From: Hyphomicrobium denitrificans ATCC 51888 | GTDB lineage: Bacteria; Pseudomonadota; Alphaproteobacteria; Rhizobiales; Hyphomicrobiaceae | Assembly (NCBI RefSeq): GCF_000143145.1 | Contig: NC_014313.1 | Location: forward strand, 62,001 to 126,000 | Direction of reading: 5' to 3' | Length of the DNA stretch: 64,000 bases | Shown: piece by piece, positions 44,301 through 52,745 of the stretch | Layout of the letters: every line of letters starts with the position of its first letter | Numbering within the stretch: position 1 is the stretch's first letter | Program-made: the position numbers and the translations under genes | The notes under the pieces: model-generated | What the model was told of the DNA's origin: nothing | Database searches by the model: none | The model's input: only the letters and a program-made list of their open reading frames with translations

Positions 44301-45395
44301 GGAGAGAAAAGCTTTCTCGCGGATGCCTGCCTCGTCGGCGGCCAGCGGATCAACGGCGGTACGGTCGAAGTTGGCAAAGTGAGCATCGGCGCGCGCAGCT
44401 TTATCGGCAACAGCGCGGTTGTTGCCGGCGGCCATACGATCGGCAGCAACGCCTTGATCGGCGCGGCGTCGACTCCGCCGGCGAACGTCAGAGACGTTCC
44501 GAACGACACGAAATGGTTCGGTGCTCCTGGATTTGCCTTGCCGCAGACTCAGCAGGAGGCCTCGTTCGACGACAAGGAAATCTTCGCGCCGACACGTGGA
44601 GCGCTGATCGCCCGCACGTTGACGGACACGGCGCGGGTTCTGCTGCCGGGGACAATTTTCGCGCTCGAAATGGTGACGTTCGCCACGCTGATTGTTCTCG
44701 CACACCGCGCGATGATGCCGACGTGGCTGCTCGTCCTCTTCGTGCCGCTGCTGGCGTCGGCGTTGGCGTTCGTGTCGATGCGGTTGTCGGCGCTTGTGAA
44801 AGCGGTATTCATTGGCCGCAACGCTCCGGTGACGAAGCCGCTCTGGTCGCGCTTCATCTGGAATAACGAGCTGGTTAATGGCGTTTATGAAACCGTCGCC
44901 GCGCCTGCGATGGCGCCGTTGCTCGGTACACCGTTTCTCGCCGCGTACCTGCGCTTGATGGGCTGCAATGTCGGGAAATGGTGCTATCTCGGCACGACGC
45001 TGTTTTCTGAGTTCGACCTCGTCGAGATTGGCGACCGCGCCTGCCTGAATATCGGTTCGACCATTCAGACGCATCTGTTCGAGGATCGGGTGTTCAAGGC
45101 GGACGTCGTCAAAATCGGCAACGGTTGCAGCGTCGGCAATATGGCGGTCGTTCTCTACGGAACCGAAATGCGAGATCGCTCGAACCTCGGACCGTTGTCG
45201 GTTCTCATGAAAGGCGAGATGCTGCCCGAGGCGAGCCGGTGGCATGGAACGCCGTGCGAGCCGGTGGCGCTGGCCAAGCCGCGTACGGCCGAAGCCGTCA
45301 AGCCGATATCCACAGAATTGGATATGAATATACAGTTAAAACCTGAGCGGCGGCGTGCGAAAGAAAGCGTGGGATCGCTACAGCCTGCGGCTTGA
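41310..45395 (+). CDS. Pls/PosA-type membrane non-ribosomal peptide synthetase (A-T-[TM2-beta-helix]x3)
   Basis: A 1361-aa synthetase. The adenylation domain (about 20-515) has core motifs IYTSGSTGRPKGVMIEH (about 173), NTYGPTEATV, GELFIGGAGVGRGY, YRTYDH, GRLDDQVKIRGFRIELSEIE and SSGKVDRKSLP. The carrier domain has FFLDLGGHSLLAS with the phosphopantetheine Ser560. The rest holds three modules, each two membrane helices plus a left-handed beta-helix/acyltransferase-like segment (YWRAMGAKIGRNVTLST, LLRALGAKIGAGSEVSTV, YLRLMGCNVGKWCYLGTT). This is the layout of Pls, which makes epsilon-poly-L-lysine. No thioesterase or condensation domain is present. The product is therefore likely a homo-poly-amino acid, monomer unknown. 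GTG at 41310 behind GAGGA is preferred to 41298. Confidence 0.92.
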   Translation: MAIQEIDFQLWQDERPREPRLLHHHFEQQALLRPDHPAVEFAGQVLTYEELDCDANQIAHFLAQKGVGVGSLIGLCLKKSPRLYAAMLGILKAGAAYVPIDPKWPMDRIRAIADDAQLKFMVSEGSLADGFQGELDAPLLRLDTAHDDILVQPVVPVIDFEQALTPAALSYIIYTSGSTGRPKGVMIEHRNALAFVKSLKTVYAVTENDRVYQGFSTAFDASVEEIWAAFSRGGTLIVPTEEIQRSPADVAEFLNTNDVTYFSTVPTMLAMIDRDLETVTTLVLGGEACSNELVTRWARPGRRMLNTYGPTEATVVATWSECVSGEPVSIGKALPGYSTYVLDENLQPVAPGECGELFIGGAGVGRGYMNSEALTSQRFIANPFEPERKDRLYRTYDHVRLGDDGALYFLGRLDDQVKIRGFRIELSEIESVLIENPAIKAAAVAVTEIGEMKQLAAYIVVNEQVVDLDRQAIGESLRNRLPPYMVPQYLDVIDELPMMSSGKVDRKSLPKPQTLLNGPSEIVLPESDLEKRLAASWATAFQISELSVTADFFLDLGGHSLLASQAVSVVRAAVPDAPISVRDFYDHRTVRQLARALEARGFVGAASSDDAAAQVKPGKQTGVLMRWTVATLQAISIFVYYGIVAAPLAFVAVLATAVIDGEIAWPQAAAIMTAVGFGIWPCALLFTVALKWLVIGRVKPGRYPLWSFYYFRWWLVQCFQPLGWADMFSGTPLMSLYWRAMGAKIGRNVTLSTAICGAFDAVTIGDGSSVGLETQILGYRVEDGHLVIAPVEIGANCFIGMHCNLGLGTRMGNGARLDDMSALSDGTVMKDGEGRRGSPARPADVDVPSRQADSRRGVRFLFGLLHLASIYAMGYFLLLTLAPSMALILGGLWLAGPMGGAIGAFAAVPVGILTYVGCAVLLVRLLPPLEAGSMSIYSGAYLRHWFVSYLLENTKTILQPIYGTIYCPSLLRALGAKIGAGSEVSTVSHITPNLLEVGEKSFLADACLVGGQRINGGTVEVGKVSIGARSFIGNSAVVAGGHTIGSNALIGAASTPPANVRDVPNDTKWFGAPGFALPQTQQEASFDDKEIFAPTRGALIARTLTDTARVLLPGTIFALEMVTFATLIVLAHRAMMPTWLLVLFVPLLASALAFVSMRLSALVKAVFIGRNAPVTKPLWSRFIWNNELVNGVYETVAAPAMAPLLGTPFLAAYLRLMGCNVGKWCYLGTTLFSEFDLVEIGDRACLNIGSTIQTHLFEDRVFKADVVKIGNGCSVGNMAVVLYGTEMRDRSNLGPLSVLMKGEMLPEASRWHGTPCEPVALAKPRTAEAVKPISTELDMNIQLKPERRRAKESVGSLQPAA

Positions 45396-45582
45396 CCGCA
45401 ATAGCCGAAAAACTGTGACATGAGTGCCATTGCGCGTCGAGCTTTTCGGGCTTGACGCGCCCTTCGCCTCGACACCTTCAGCCGAATCACTCTGACTCGA
45501 TTCTGAATTGAGACGCACAAAGAGCGCTGCCTTTTGGCTGGCGCGGTTGTGCAGGGTGTCAACGCCCTTTTGGAGTGGGTAC
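45396..45582. other. Intergenic region between NRPS and outer-membrane gene
   Basis: A 187-bp stretch with no gene. No clear terminator is seen after the NRPS gene, so read-through into the outer-membrane gene is possible. Confidence 0.35.
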
Positions 45583-47085
45583 ATGAAACTCGTTTTGGGA
45601 TCACTATCGGCTGCAGCACTGCTGTGCTCCATGGCAAGCGCTGCGTACGCAGATGGTCCTTTCGGCTCCTTGAAGGATACGGCGCCGGTTATCGAGCAGC
45701 CGACCTGGTCGGGAGTTTATTTCGGTGCGGGCTGGGGCTACGGTCACAACCGCTCGAAGAATAACTATCGCGACAGTAGTGGTGACGCCGATTCATCTTC
45801 ATCACGCACCGAGCACGCGGACGGCGGACTGGTCTCGCTGCTTTATGGCGCGGACCGGCAGATCGGCGACCGGTTCGTTGTCGGTATCTTCGGCGATATC
45901 GATCTTTCGGATATCACGCGCGGCAACCGCGATGAACACAACGCGCTTGAGATCGACCGCGCCTGGGCGATCGGCGCACGAGCCGGTTTCCTCCTCAACA
46001 GCCGCACGCTGATCTTTGCGACGGCAGGCTATACGCAAGCGCATTTCGACAATGATGGCTGGTGGGACATCGATCCGCCTTCGTCTCCGGGAACGACACT
46101 GCGCGGCCGTGGCTCGCGCACGTTCGGGGGCTACTTCGTTGGCGGCGGCGTCGAAACGCGGTTGACCGATAACTTCTTCCTGCGCGGCGAAGTGCGGTAC
46201 TCCGACTTCGCGGGACGCGTGACGAACTCAGGAAATTTTGACGATGCGGACTACGTTGACTCGGAAGTTCCGTCTCTTCTGACGGCACGCGCGTCGCTGG
46301 TTTACAAGCTCGGGCGTTCGGAGGTTCTGAACCCGGGCAGTGAAATCGATGATACGCAAGGTCCCAAGTACATCAGCTACGCGGGCGCCGAGGGTGCGAA
46401 CCACGCTTGGGCTTTCTATACCGGCGCGCTCGCCAAGCTGAACGGCGGCTTCTACACCGATGGCTTTGTCCTGCGTTCGGAAGGCATCATCGCCGACTAC
46501 GATTATCGGGCGACGGGCGATCCGAGTACGACTGCCGATCCGGGTGCATCGGCGCCGGCTGGCACCAAGATCGATGCCAGAGACCGTTCTCTCGACGTGA
46601 TGCTCGGTTATCAGTGGGTGCGGGACAGATGGAGTGCAACCGCCTATATCGGTTACGAAGTGCGCGACGTGCACCTGTCGCCGGATGACCTGCATAATGA
46701 CGTTCGCGGCACGGACTCCGGCCTGAAGGTCGCCTTCGAACTTGAAACCGACGACGCAAGCGACGATCGCTTCTACGGTTCGTTCGAAACCAGCTATTCG
46801 ATGGCCTTCAATTCGTATTGGGCGCAGGGCCGGCTCGGTTATAACTTCCAGAAGATGTTCGGTGCCGAAAGCATCATCTTCGGACCGGAAGCCTCGGTTC
46901 TTGATGACGATGGCGATGTCGCGACGCGCGTCGGTGCGTTCACGACCTTGCGCTATAACGTGACGCCGAAAGTTCCGATGCGCTTGACGTTCAATATCGG
47001 CAATCAGTTCGTCAACGACAGCGGTGAATCCCGCAGCGGCGGCGAAGGCCTCTACGGCGGTGGCATGGTCCGCTTCGACTACTGA
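45583..47085 (+). CDS. Outer-membrane beta-barrel chimera: Omp25/31-like plus BcsS-like domain
   Basis: A 500-aa exported protein with a signal peptide (LGSLSAAALLCSMASAAYA). The first half (about 25-250) is an Omp25/31-like barrel with TWSGVYFGAGWGYG and strand-rich repeats ending LTARASLVYKLG. The second half (about 265-500) begins YISYAGAEGANHAWAFYTGA and resembles the cellulose biosynthesis protein BcsS family, ending in aromatic F-type barrel residue FDY. BcsS is an outer-membrane protein found with alphaproteobacterial cellulose genes, but no cellulose synthase is in the window. The ATG at 45583 gives the signal peptide; in-frame codons back to 45508 are rejected. A perfect intrinsic terminator follows. 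Confidence 0.82.
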   Translation: MKLVLGSLSAAALLCSMASAAYADGPFGSLKDTAPVIEQPTWSGVYFGAGWGYGHNRSKNNYRDSSGDADSSSSRTEHADGGLVSLLYGADRQIGDRFVVGIFGDIDLSDITRGNRDEHNALEIDRAWAIGARAGFLLNSRTLIFATAGYTQAHFDNDGWWDIDPPSSPGTTLRGRGSRTFGGYFVGGGVETRLTDNFFLRGEVRYSDFAGRVTNSGNFDDADYVDSEVPSLLTARASLVYKLGRSEVLNPGSEIDDTQGPKYISYAGAEGANHAWAFYTGALAKLNGGFYTDGFVLRSEGIIADYDYRATGDPSTTADPGASAPAGTKIDARDRSLDVMLGYQWVRDRWSATAYIGYEVRDVHLSPDDLHNDVRGTDSGLKVAFELETDDASDDRFYGSFETSYSMAFNSYWAQGRLGYNFQKMFGAESIIFGPEASVLDDDGDVATRVGAFTTLRYNVTPKVPMRLTFNIGNQFVNDSGESRSGGEGLYGGGMVRFDY

Positions 47086-47128
47086 TGGCCGTCCGGCAGC
47101 AAGCTCCGGCTGCATGCCGACGATGATT

Positions 47129-47164
47129 TAAAGCGCTTCCGTTTCCCGACGGGGGCGCTTTTTC
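47129..47164 (+). terminator. Intrinsic terminator after the Omp/BcsS gene
   Basis: Stem AAGCGCTTCCGT (47131-47142) pairs with ACGGGGGCGCTT (47149-47160), using two G-U pairs, with loop TTCCCG and a following TTTT run at 47159-47164. It ends the outer-membrane gene transcript before galE. Confidence 0.82.
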
Positions 47165-47210
47165 TTGTGCGATTATGTTCGGAAAAGCTTCGGAAGGTTG
47201 TTGCAACGTC

Positions 47211-48206
47211 ATGAGCGTCTTGGTCACCGGCGGCGCCGGATACATCGGCAGCCATATGGTTCTGGAGCTTCTGGATGCCGGCGAGAAAGTTGTCGTCATC
47301 GACAACCTGTCGACGGGCTATCACTGGGCCGTCGCCCCGGGAGCAGATCTCGTCGTGGCGGATATTGCTGACACCGACGTCGTTCGGCAAACGATCCGCG
47401 ACCATGATGTGAATGCGATCATCCACTTCGCGGGATCGATCGTCGTGCCGGAGTCCGTTGCCGATCCGCTCGGCTACTATCTGAACAATACGGTCAAGTC
47501 GCGCGGGTTGATTGCGGCGGCTGTGGAATGCGGCGTCAAAAATTTCATCTTCTCGTCGACAGCGGCTGTTTACGGCAATCCGAAGGAAAATCCTGTCACG
47601 GAAACGGCGGAGCTGGCGCCGATGTCGCCTTACGGATCGTCGAAGCTGATGACCGAAATCATGCTCACGGATACGTCGCGTGCGCACGATTTTCGCTTCG
47701 TCGCGCTGCGCTATTTCAACGTCGCAGGCGCCGATTACAAAGGCCGCTCGGGACAGTCGACGCCCAAAGCGACGCATCTGATCAAGGTCGCGTGCGAGAC
47801 AGCGGTCGGCAAGCGCGGCCAGATGGAAGTTTTCGGCACCGATTACCCGACGTCCGATGGCACGTGCATTCGCGACTACATTCAGGTGAATGATCTGGCG
47901 GCCGCTCATCGGGCGGCACTGAAATATCTACGCAGCGGCGGAGCGTCGGAGATCTTCAACTGCGGATATTCGAAGGGGTATTCCGTGCACGAGGTCATCG
48001 CGGCGGTGAAGCGCGCCTCGGGGAATGATTTCAAAGTCGTGCTGTCGCCGCGCCGGGCCGGCGACCCGGCAGCGATCGTTGCGGCATCGTCCAAGGTTCG
48101 CGACGCGCTTGGATGGACGCCTCAGCATGATAATCTCGATGAGATCGTGCTCCAGGCGTTGAACTGGGAGCGCGGCGTCGATCGCCTGAAAGCTTCGGCC
48201 ACCTAG
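47211..48206 (+). CDS. galE: UDP-glucose 4-epimerase
   Basis: A 331-aa short-chain dehydrogenase/reductase that interconverts UDP-glucose and UDP-galactose using bound NAD. Motifs: VTGGAGYIGSHMVLELLDAG (NAD fold), SSTAAVYGNP, and the catalytic SPYGSSKL (YxxxK), then RYFNVAGADYKGRSGQS and GTDYPTSDGTCIRDYI typical of GalE. It supplies sugars for surface polysaccharides; here it follows the Omp/BcsS gene but with its own leader after a terminator. The ATG at 47211 is chosen over a frame start at 47175. Confidence 0.94.
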   Translation: MSVLVTGGAGYIGSHMVLELLDAGEKVVVIDNLSTGYHWAVAPGADLVVADIADTDVVRQTIRDHDVNAIIHFAGSIVVPESVADPLGYYLNNTVKSRGLIAAAVECGVKNFIFSSTAAVYGNPKENPVTETAELAPMSPYGSSKLMTEIMLTDTSRAHDFRFVALRYFNVAGADYKGRSGQSTPKATHLIKVACETAVGKRGQMEVFGTDYPTSDGTCIRDYIQVNDLAAAHRAALKYLRSGGASEIFNCGYSKGYSVHEVIAAVKRASGNDFKVVLSPRRAGDPAAIVAASSKVRDALGWTPQHDNLDEIVLQALNWERGVDRLKASAT

Positions 48207-48260
48207 CAAAGCGTCGTTATCGCTCAGGCATCGGCCGGGTGTTGCCGGCGCGGCTTCCCA

Positions 48261-50264
48261 TCATGTTCCGATCTTGCCGCCGCCCTTGCGCGTGATGGCG
48301 ACGACGGACGGACGCGCCGGCATGTCGGGTTTGAAGTCCGGCCAGCGCGTCGAAAGATCTTCGTAATACGAATAGCGGCCGAACTCAGGCCAATCCGGTC
48401 CGTCGTCGGCGGGATGCTGAACGGCGACGAATGCCGTCGTGTCGTCGGGCGTGAAGCAAGGGCCACACATTTCGGCGCCGTGCGGCACGCGAAAGAAGAG
48501 CTTCGACGTGGCGCGCGATGGTCCATCGGTGTCGACGGCCCAAAGTCCATCGGCGCGGCCGGTTGCCTTGGCATCGTTGCCGTCGGTTGCGACCCACAAC
48601 CGTCCTGCGGAATCGATGACGGCGTTATCCGGCATTCCGAACCAGCCGTTTTTGCTCGTTTCCGTGGAGAAAGTCGCTCCGACTGCCGCGACGGACGGAT
48701 CTCCGCACTTGAGCAGAATTTCCCAGCGGCCGCGCGTTGCCGCGTGGTTGCCGCTCTCTTCGATGATTTCGATGATATGCCCGAAGGCATTTTCGGCGCG
48801 CGGGTTCGCGGCGTCGACCTCGTCCGGCTTTCGCTTCGTGTTGTTGGTCAGCATGATGTAGACGCGTCCGGTCGCGGCGTGGGGCGTGATGTCCTCGGGG
48901 CGATCCATTTTGGTAGCGCCGACAAGGTCCGCCGCGCGGCGCGTCTCGATCAGGACGTCGGCTTGATTGCTGAAACCGTTGGCCTCGGTGAGCGGGCCCT
49001 GCCCGAAAACAAGCGGCAGCCAGAGAACCGTTCCGTCGGCCGAGAATTTTGCGACATGCAGCGTGCCCGTGTCGAGCAGGTCCATGTTCGCCGCGCGGTT
49101 CGTGGGATCGAAGCGGCTTGCGGTGACGAACTTGTAGACATAATCGAAGCGCTCGTCGTCGCCGAGGTAAACCGCGACGCGGCCGTCTTTTGCGACGACG
49201 TTATCCGCGCCTTCGTGTTTGAAGCGACCGAGTGCGGTGCGCTTTTTTGGAACGGACTGTGGGTCGAACGGATCGACTTCGACGACCCAGCCGAAACGGT
49301 TGGCCTCGTTCGGCTCTTTAGAAAGATCGAAGCGATCTTCGAAGCGGCCCCAGGCATAAGGCGCCAATGGAATGGAGAGGCGCTGATAGTTCGCCGTTTC
49401 GCGGTGGCCCTCAGGCAGCGCGCCGGAGAAGTAGCCGTGAATGTTTTCTTCGCCCGAGACGAAGGTTCCCCACGGCGTCATCGCGCCGGAGCAATTGTTG
49501 AGCGTGCCGAGGACTTTGCGTCCGCTCGGATCGGCGTTCGTCTTGACGCGATCCGTTCCGGACACCGGCCCGGAGAGATGGATTTCGGTAGCGACTGTGA
49601 CGCGCCGGTTAAGGGAAGAGTCCTTTATCAAAGCCCATTTGCCGTCGACTTTTCGGATTTCGGCGATCGTCGCGCCGTGAGCCATCGCTTCGATGCGGAA
49701 GCGCTCGGGCGTCGCGGCGTGCATGCTGAGCTTGCCGTCCTTGATCTCGACAATGCCGGGAAACATCAGATGCGGATTCGTGTATTCGTGATTGACGAAC
49801 AGCACGCCGTGCGACGACGGATCGGCCGCGCCGGGCATCGGCAGATAGCCAACGAAATCGTTGTTATAGCCGAACTGCCGGGCCTGTGCTTCAGGCGCTT
49901 GCCGCGCCGGGTCGAAGCTTGGCGAATCCGGAAAAAGCGCGTCGCCCCAGCGAAGCAGAACATCGGCGTCGTAGCCTTCGGCGACATGATGGTGCGCGTC
50001 GACGCCGGCTTCGACTTCAGTGAAGTGAAACGCGGACTGGCTGGTCTCCGTTTTGGTGGCCTCGGCGGCAGCCAAGGCTTTCGCGCCGATTGTCGTTGAG
50101 ATCGCCGATACGGCGAGCGCGCCCTGTAAAATTTCACGCCGCGAAAAGCGCCGGCTGATGATCTCGCCCATAGTCGGGTTGCCGGACGTGTTGCGCGGTG
50201 GTGCGTCGGCGTGCTCCAGCATGCTGGCTGCAAAAGGCGATTCACGTCGTTCGTCGGCGCTCAT
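48261..50264 (-). CDS. phoX: PhoX-family alkaline phosphatase, Tat-exported
   Basis: A 667-aa periplasmic phosphatase of the PhoX (DUF839) family that releases phosphate from esters and uses calcium and iron in characterised members. The N terminus has a twin-arginine signal, RRFSRREILQGALAVSAIST, after about 40 residues. VLFVNHEYTNPHLMFPG, CSGAMTPWGTFVSGEENIHG and the MDRPEDITPHAATGRVYIML segment are family landmarks with Glu/Asp/Cys metal ligands. The ATG at 50264 has AGGA at 6 bp; a GTG at 50279 is also in frame. It converges with galE. No PHO box was recognised in the 285-bp upstream gap. Confidence 0.92.
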   Translation of the reverse strand: MSADERRESPFAASMLEHADAPPRNTSGNPTMGEIISRRFSRREILQGALAVSAISTTIGAKALAAAEATKTETSQSAFHFTEVEAGVDAHHHVAEGYDADVLLRWGDALFPDSPSFDPARQAPEAQARQFGYNNDFVGYLPMPGAADPSSHGVLFVNHEYTNPHLMFPGIVEIKDGKLSMHAATPERFRIEAMAHGATIAEIRKVDGKWALIKDSSLNRRVTVATEIHLSGPVSGTDRVKTNADPSGRKVLGTLNNCSGAMTPWGTFVSGEENIHGYFSGALPEGHRETANYQRLSIPLAPYAWGRFEDRFDLSKEPNEANRFGWVVEVDPFDPQSVPKKRTALGRFKHEGADNVVAKDGRVAVYLGDDERFDYVYKFVTASRFDPTNRAANMDLLDTGTLHVAKFSADGTVLWLPLVFGQGPLTEANGFSNQADVLIETRRAADLVGATKMDRPEDITPHAATGRVYIMLTNNTKRKPDEVDAANPRAENAFGHIIEIIEESGNHAATRGRWEILLKCGDPSVAAVGATFSTETSKNGWFGMPDNAVIDSAGRLWVATDGNDAKATGRADGLWAVDTDGPSRATSKLFFRVPHGAEMCGPCFTPDDTTAFVAVQHPADDGPDWPEFGRYSYYEDLSTRWPDFKPDMPARPSVVAITRKGGGKIGT

Positions 50265-50549
50265 GGCTTGTCCTGACACGTCTGTTCGGGGGCACCAGCC
50301 TAGAGGGTTCCCTTGACGGATTCGCGACAGGACTCAGCGGCAAAGAGGCTCGATCCGCGGAGGAGGTGCGCTTCCAAACGCCGCGCGAATCCTGTGCTCA
50401 TCGCGTGGCGCCGGGTGTTGCTATAGCGTGCTGGCTTACGAGATTGGATGTGAGGGAGATCGCACCCGCACGTCGAGCGCGTTGCAGTTCGCGGTTCCGA
50501 CCTCAATCCGAGCTGGCGCCGCGCCGCGAATGGAAGGAAACAGACGCGC
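50265..50549. other. Divergent intergenic region
   Basis: About 285 bp between leftward phoX and the rightward kinase fusion. No gene and no recognised operator; an AAGGAAA ribosome-like site lies shortly before 50550. Confidence 0.35.
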
Positions 50550-52094
50550 ATGGTGCTCGATCATGACCAGGCCGCTATCGTCGATTTTCTGCGCAATACG
50601 CGGCCGAAGGGCACGGTGGAGTCGGATGTTGCGATCATCAGGACGCATATCTCTATTGTTCTGTTAATCGGTCCTCGCGCGTTCAAACTCAAGCGGGCCG
50701 TCAAGCTGCCTTACGTAGACTTTTCGACAGCGGAGCTTCGTCTTGCTGCGTGTCACCGGGAAGTGGAACTGAATCGAAGAACGGCTCCGGCGATCTATCT
50801 CGTCGTTCGCCGCATCACAGTCGAGCCCGATGGCTCTCTCGCGTTCGATGGGAATGGTCCTCTTCTCGATGCTGTGGTCGAGATGTTGCGTTTCGACGAG
50901 AACTCGTCATTTGAGCGGATGGCGAAGAAGCGCGTGCTGACACCTGCGCTGTTGACTGAGACTGCGAATGCGATTGCGCGCTTTCACGGCGTGGCCGAAG
51001 TCAGCCGGAGCAATTCCGGCACCGCCATCATGGCCGATGTGCTCGCGCTCAACGCTGCTGCCTTCACGACGACAGATGTTTTCCCAAAGGAGAACGTTAT
51101 CGGGCTCAATTCCGCGTTGGGCGCTGCGCTCGATCGTCACCGCGAACTTCTCGATCGTCGTGGGGCGGCGGGAAAGGTTCGGCACTGTCACGGCGACTTG
51201 CATCTCGGCAATATCTGCCTCGTCGACAACACGCCAACGCTCTTCGATTGCATTGAATTTAGCGATGCCATGGCGACGATCGACGTTTTGTATGACTTGG
51301 CTTTTCTGCTGATGGACCTTTGGAATCTCGGCGAAAGATCTGCGGCTAATCTGGTCTTCAACCGGTACTTCGACGATGCCGATGAGGAAGACGGCATTGC
51401 GCTGCTGCCGTTCTTCATGGCGGTCAGGGCTTCGATCCGCGCGCACGTTCTGGCGACGCAATGCCAGGGCCAGGGCCTGAACGATGAGGGTATTGCGGCG
51501 CAGGCGAGACAGTATTTTGACCTCGCAGGGAGCCTGCTTGAACCGCAGTCCGCGCGTCTCGTCGCGATTGGTGGTTTGAGTGGAACGGGAAAATCTACGA
51601 TCGCAGCGATGATCGCCGATCGCATCGGCAATGCACCGGGCGCCCGCGTGCTTGCCAGCGATCGCATTCGCAAGCGGATGTTTCGAGTTTCAGCCGAGAC
51701 CAGATTACCGGCTGAAGCCTATCGCAGCGAGATATCGGAAAAAGTCTACGCAACCCAGTTGAACGAAGCCGCAGCCATAGTCGCGGCCGGGCATGCGGTC
51801 GTTGCGGAAGCGGTGTTCGATCGTGAGGAAGACCGCGCGCGCATAGCAGATTGTGCGCGCAAAGCAGGCGTTTCCTTCTCCGGCATCTGGCTCGATGCGC
51901 CGACAGACGTTCTTCTCGACCGTGTCGATGCGAGGCGCAATGACGTTTCCGACGCGACAACGGAAATCGTAAAATTGCAGGCGATGCGTCAGCGTGAGCC
52001 GACGAGCTGGATCGAAATAGGCGCTCTCGGCGCGCCTTCAGAAATCGTAGCCTGTGTCATGCAAGCGATCGAGGGAGGAACTTCTGCGCGTTAG
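50550..52094 (+). CDS. Bifunctional APH-like kinase/P-loop ATP-binding protein
   Basis: A 514-aa fusion. The N-terminal 330 residues resemble aminoglycoside phosphotransferase-type kinases: HCHGDLHLGNICLV is the catalytic-loop HGDLHxxN, and LFDCIEFSD the DFG-like metal motif. The C-terminal 180 residues are a P-loop kinase with Walker A GGLSGTGKSTIA, resembling zeta-toxin/gluconate-kinase-like proteins. Substrates are unknown; family members sit often in anaerobic or stress regulons near universal stress and RaiA genes. It lies upstream of raiA here, with a FNR/FixK-like box in between. It is not evidence of antibiotic resistance. Confidence 0.88.
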   Translation: MVLDHDQAAIVDFLRNTRPKGTVESDVAIIRTHISIVLLIGPRAFKLKRAVKLPYVDFSTAELRLAACHREVELNRRTAPAIYLVVRRITVEPDGSLAFDGNGPLLDAVVEMLRFDENSSFERMAKKRVLTPALLTETANAIARFHGVAEVSRSNSGTAIMADVLALNAAAFTTTDVFPKENVIGLNSALGAALDRHRELLDRRGAAGKVRHCHGDLHLGNICLVDNTPTLFDCIEFSDAMATIDVLYDLAFLLMDLWNLGERSAANLVFNRYFDDADEEDGIALLPFFMAVRASIRAHVLATQCQGQGLNDEGIAAQARQYFDLAGSLLEPQSARLVAIGGLSGTGKSTIAAMIADRIGNAPGARVLASDRIRKRMFRVSAETRLPAEAYRSEISEKVYATQLNEAAAIVAAGHAVVAEAVFDREEDRARIADCARKAGVSFSGIWLDAPTDVLLDRVDARRNDVSDATTEIVKLQAMRQREPTSWIEIGALGAPSEIVACVMQAIEGGTSAR

Positions 52095-52129
52095 TACGGT
52101 ATCGCCAGTGCCAAGTGCGGCTCATTTTG

Positions 52130-52143
52130 TTGATACTTGTCAA
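52130..52143. promoter_or_regulatory. FNR/FixK-like box before raiA
   Basis: TTGATACTTGTCAA matches TTGAT-N4-ATCAA with one change, and the FixK form TTGA-N6-TCAA fully. It is 70 bp before the raiA start. Low-oxygen control is inferred. Confidence 0.6.
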
Positions 52144-52213
52144 TGCTCGCGATGGTCGTTGTTCTTCAATTTCGCATGTTAGCTAATCAAGCGAAGCAAG
52201 TGCAGGTGAAATC

Positions 52214-52579
52214 ATGCAGACGCCAGTCCAAATCAGTTTCGAGCATCTCGAACATAGCGGTGCTATCGAGCATCGCGTTCGCGAACAGCTTGAGAAGCTC
52301 GAGCAATTCTGTGGGCGTCTGACAGCGGCTCGCGTGGTTGTCGCCCGAGAACAGCGACGCCATCACAAAGGCGACAATTACAGCGTGCGGCTGCTTCTCT
52401 CCGTGCCGGGCGCCGAAGATATCGCGATCACACACAACACGACGGATACCGGCAGACACGAGGATATCCATGTCGTCATTTCCGACGCTTTTGCCGCTGC
52501 CCGCCGGCGATTGCAGGACTTCGTCGGTAAGCGGCAACGGCGGGAGAAACTCGACGACGTCGATCTCGGACGCGATTAA
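52214..52579 (+). CDS. HPF/RaiA-family ribosome-associated protein
   Basis: A 121-aa protein of the ribosome hibernation factor family (short HPF/RaiA-like). QISFEHLEHSGAIEHRVREQ, then LEKLEQFCGRLTAARVVVAR and the HEDIHVVISDAFAAARRRLQ helix match the family fold, which binds the 30S decoding site under stress. It lacks the C-terminal dimerisation domain of long HPF. The ATG has AGGTGA 5 bp upstream. A strong hairpin lies after the gene, and a FNR/FixK-like box before it. Confidence 0.87.
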   Translation: MQTPVQISFEHLEHSGAIEHRVREQLEKLEQFCGRLTAARVVVAREQRRHHKGDNYSVRLLLSVPGAEDIAITHNTTDTGRHEDIHVVISDAFAAARRRLQDFVGKRQRREKLDDVDLGRD

Positions 52580-52626
52580 GTGCAGTGGCGAGCTTTAATA
52601 ACTGACTCCCGTCAGCCGATTGATGG

Positions 52627-52668
52627 ATGATCTGGCGCCCATCGCTTGCGATGAAAGCGCCGGATCAT
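52627..52668 (+). terminator. Stem-loop after raiA
   Basis: Stem ATGATCTGGCGC (52627-52638)/GCGCCGGATCAT (52657-52668), 12 bp with one G-U, with an inner CATCG-CTTG-CGATG hairpin. A loosely T-rich stretch follows. It probably ends raiA transcription before the dehydrogenase promoter. Confidence 0.6.
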
Positions 52669-52745
52669 GTTAGTTGTTTCTTAAGTCGCTCTCTTATGTC
52701 TGCAATGCACGTTTGCGATTTCAGCAAGTCCACGCGCTTGTATGA

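Noticed and set aside
43821..45245. 474-codon minus-strand frame within the NRPS gene
   Set aside because: The plus strand has a continuous Pls-type NRPS. The minus product is Arg/Gln-rich without domains.
48414..50099. 561-codon plus-strand frame
   Set aside because: Antisense to phoX, which has a Tat signal and family motifs.
50550..52094. Aminoglycoside-resistance gene
   Set aside because: The APH-like part is fused to a P-loop kinase and lies in a stress-type island. Such fusions are not known resistance genes.
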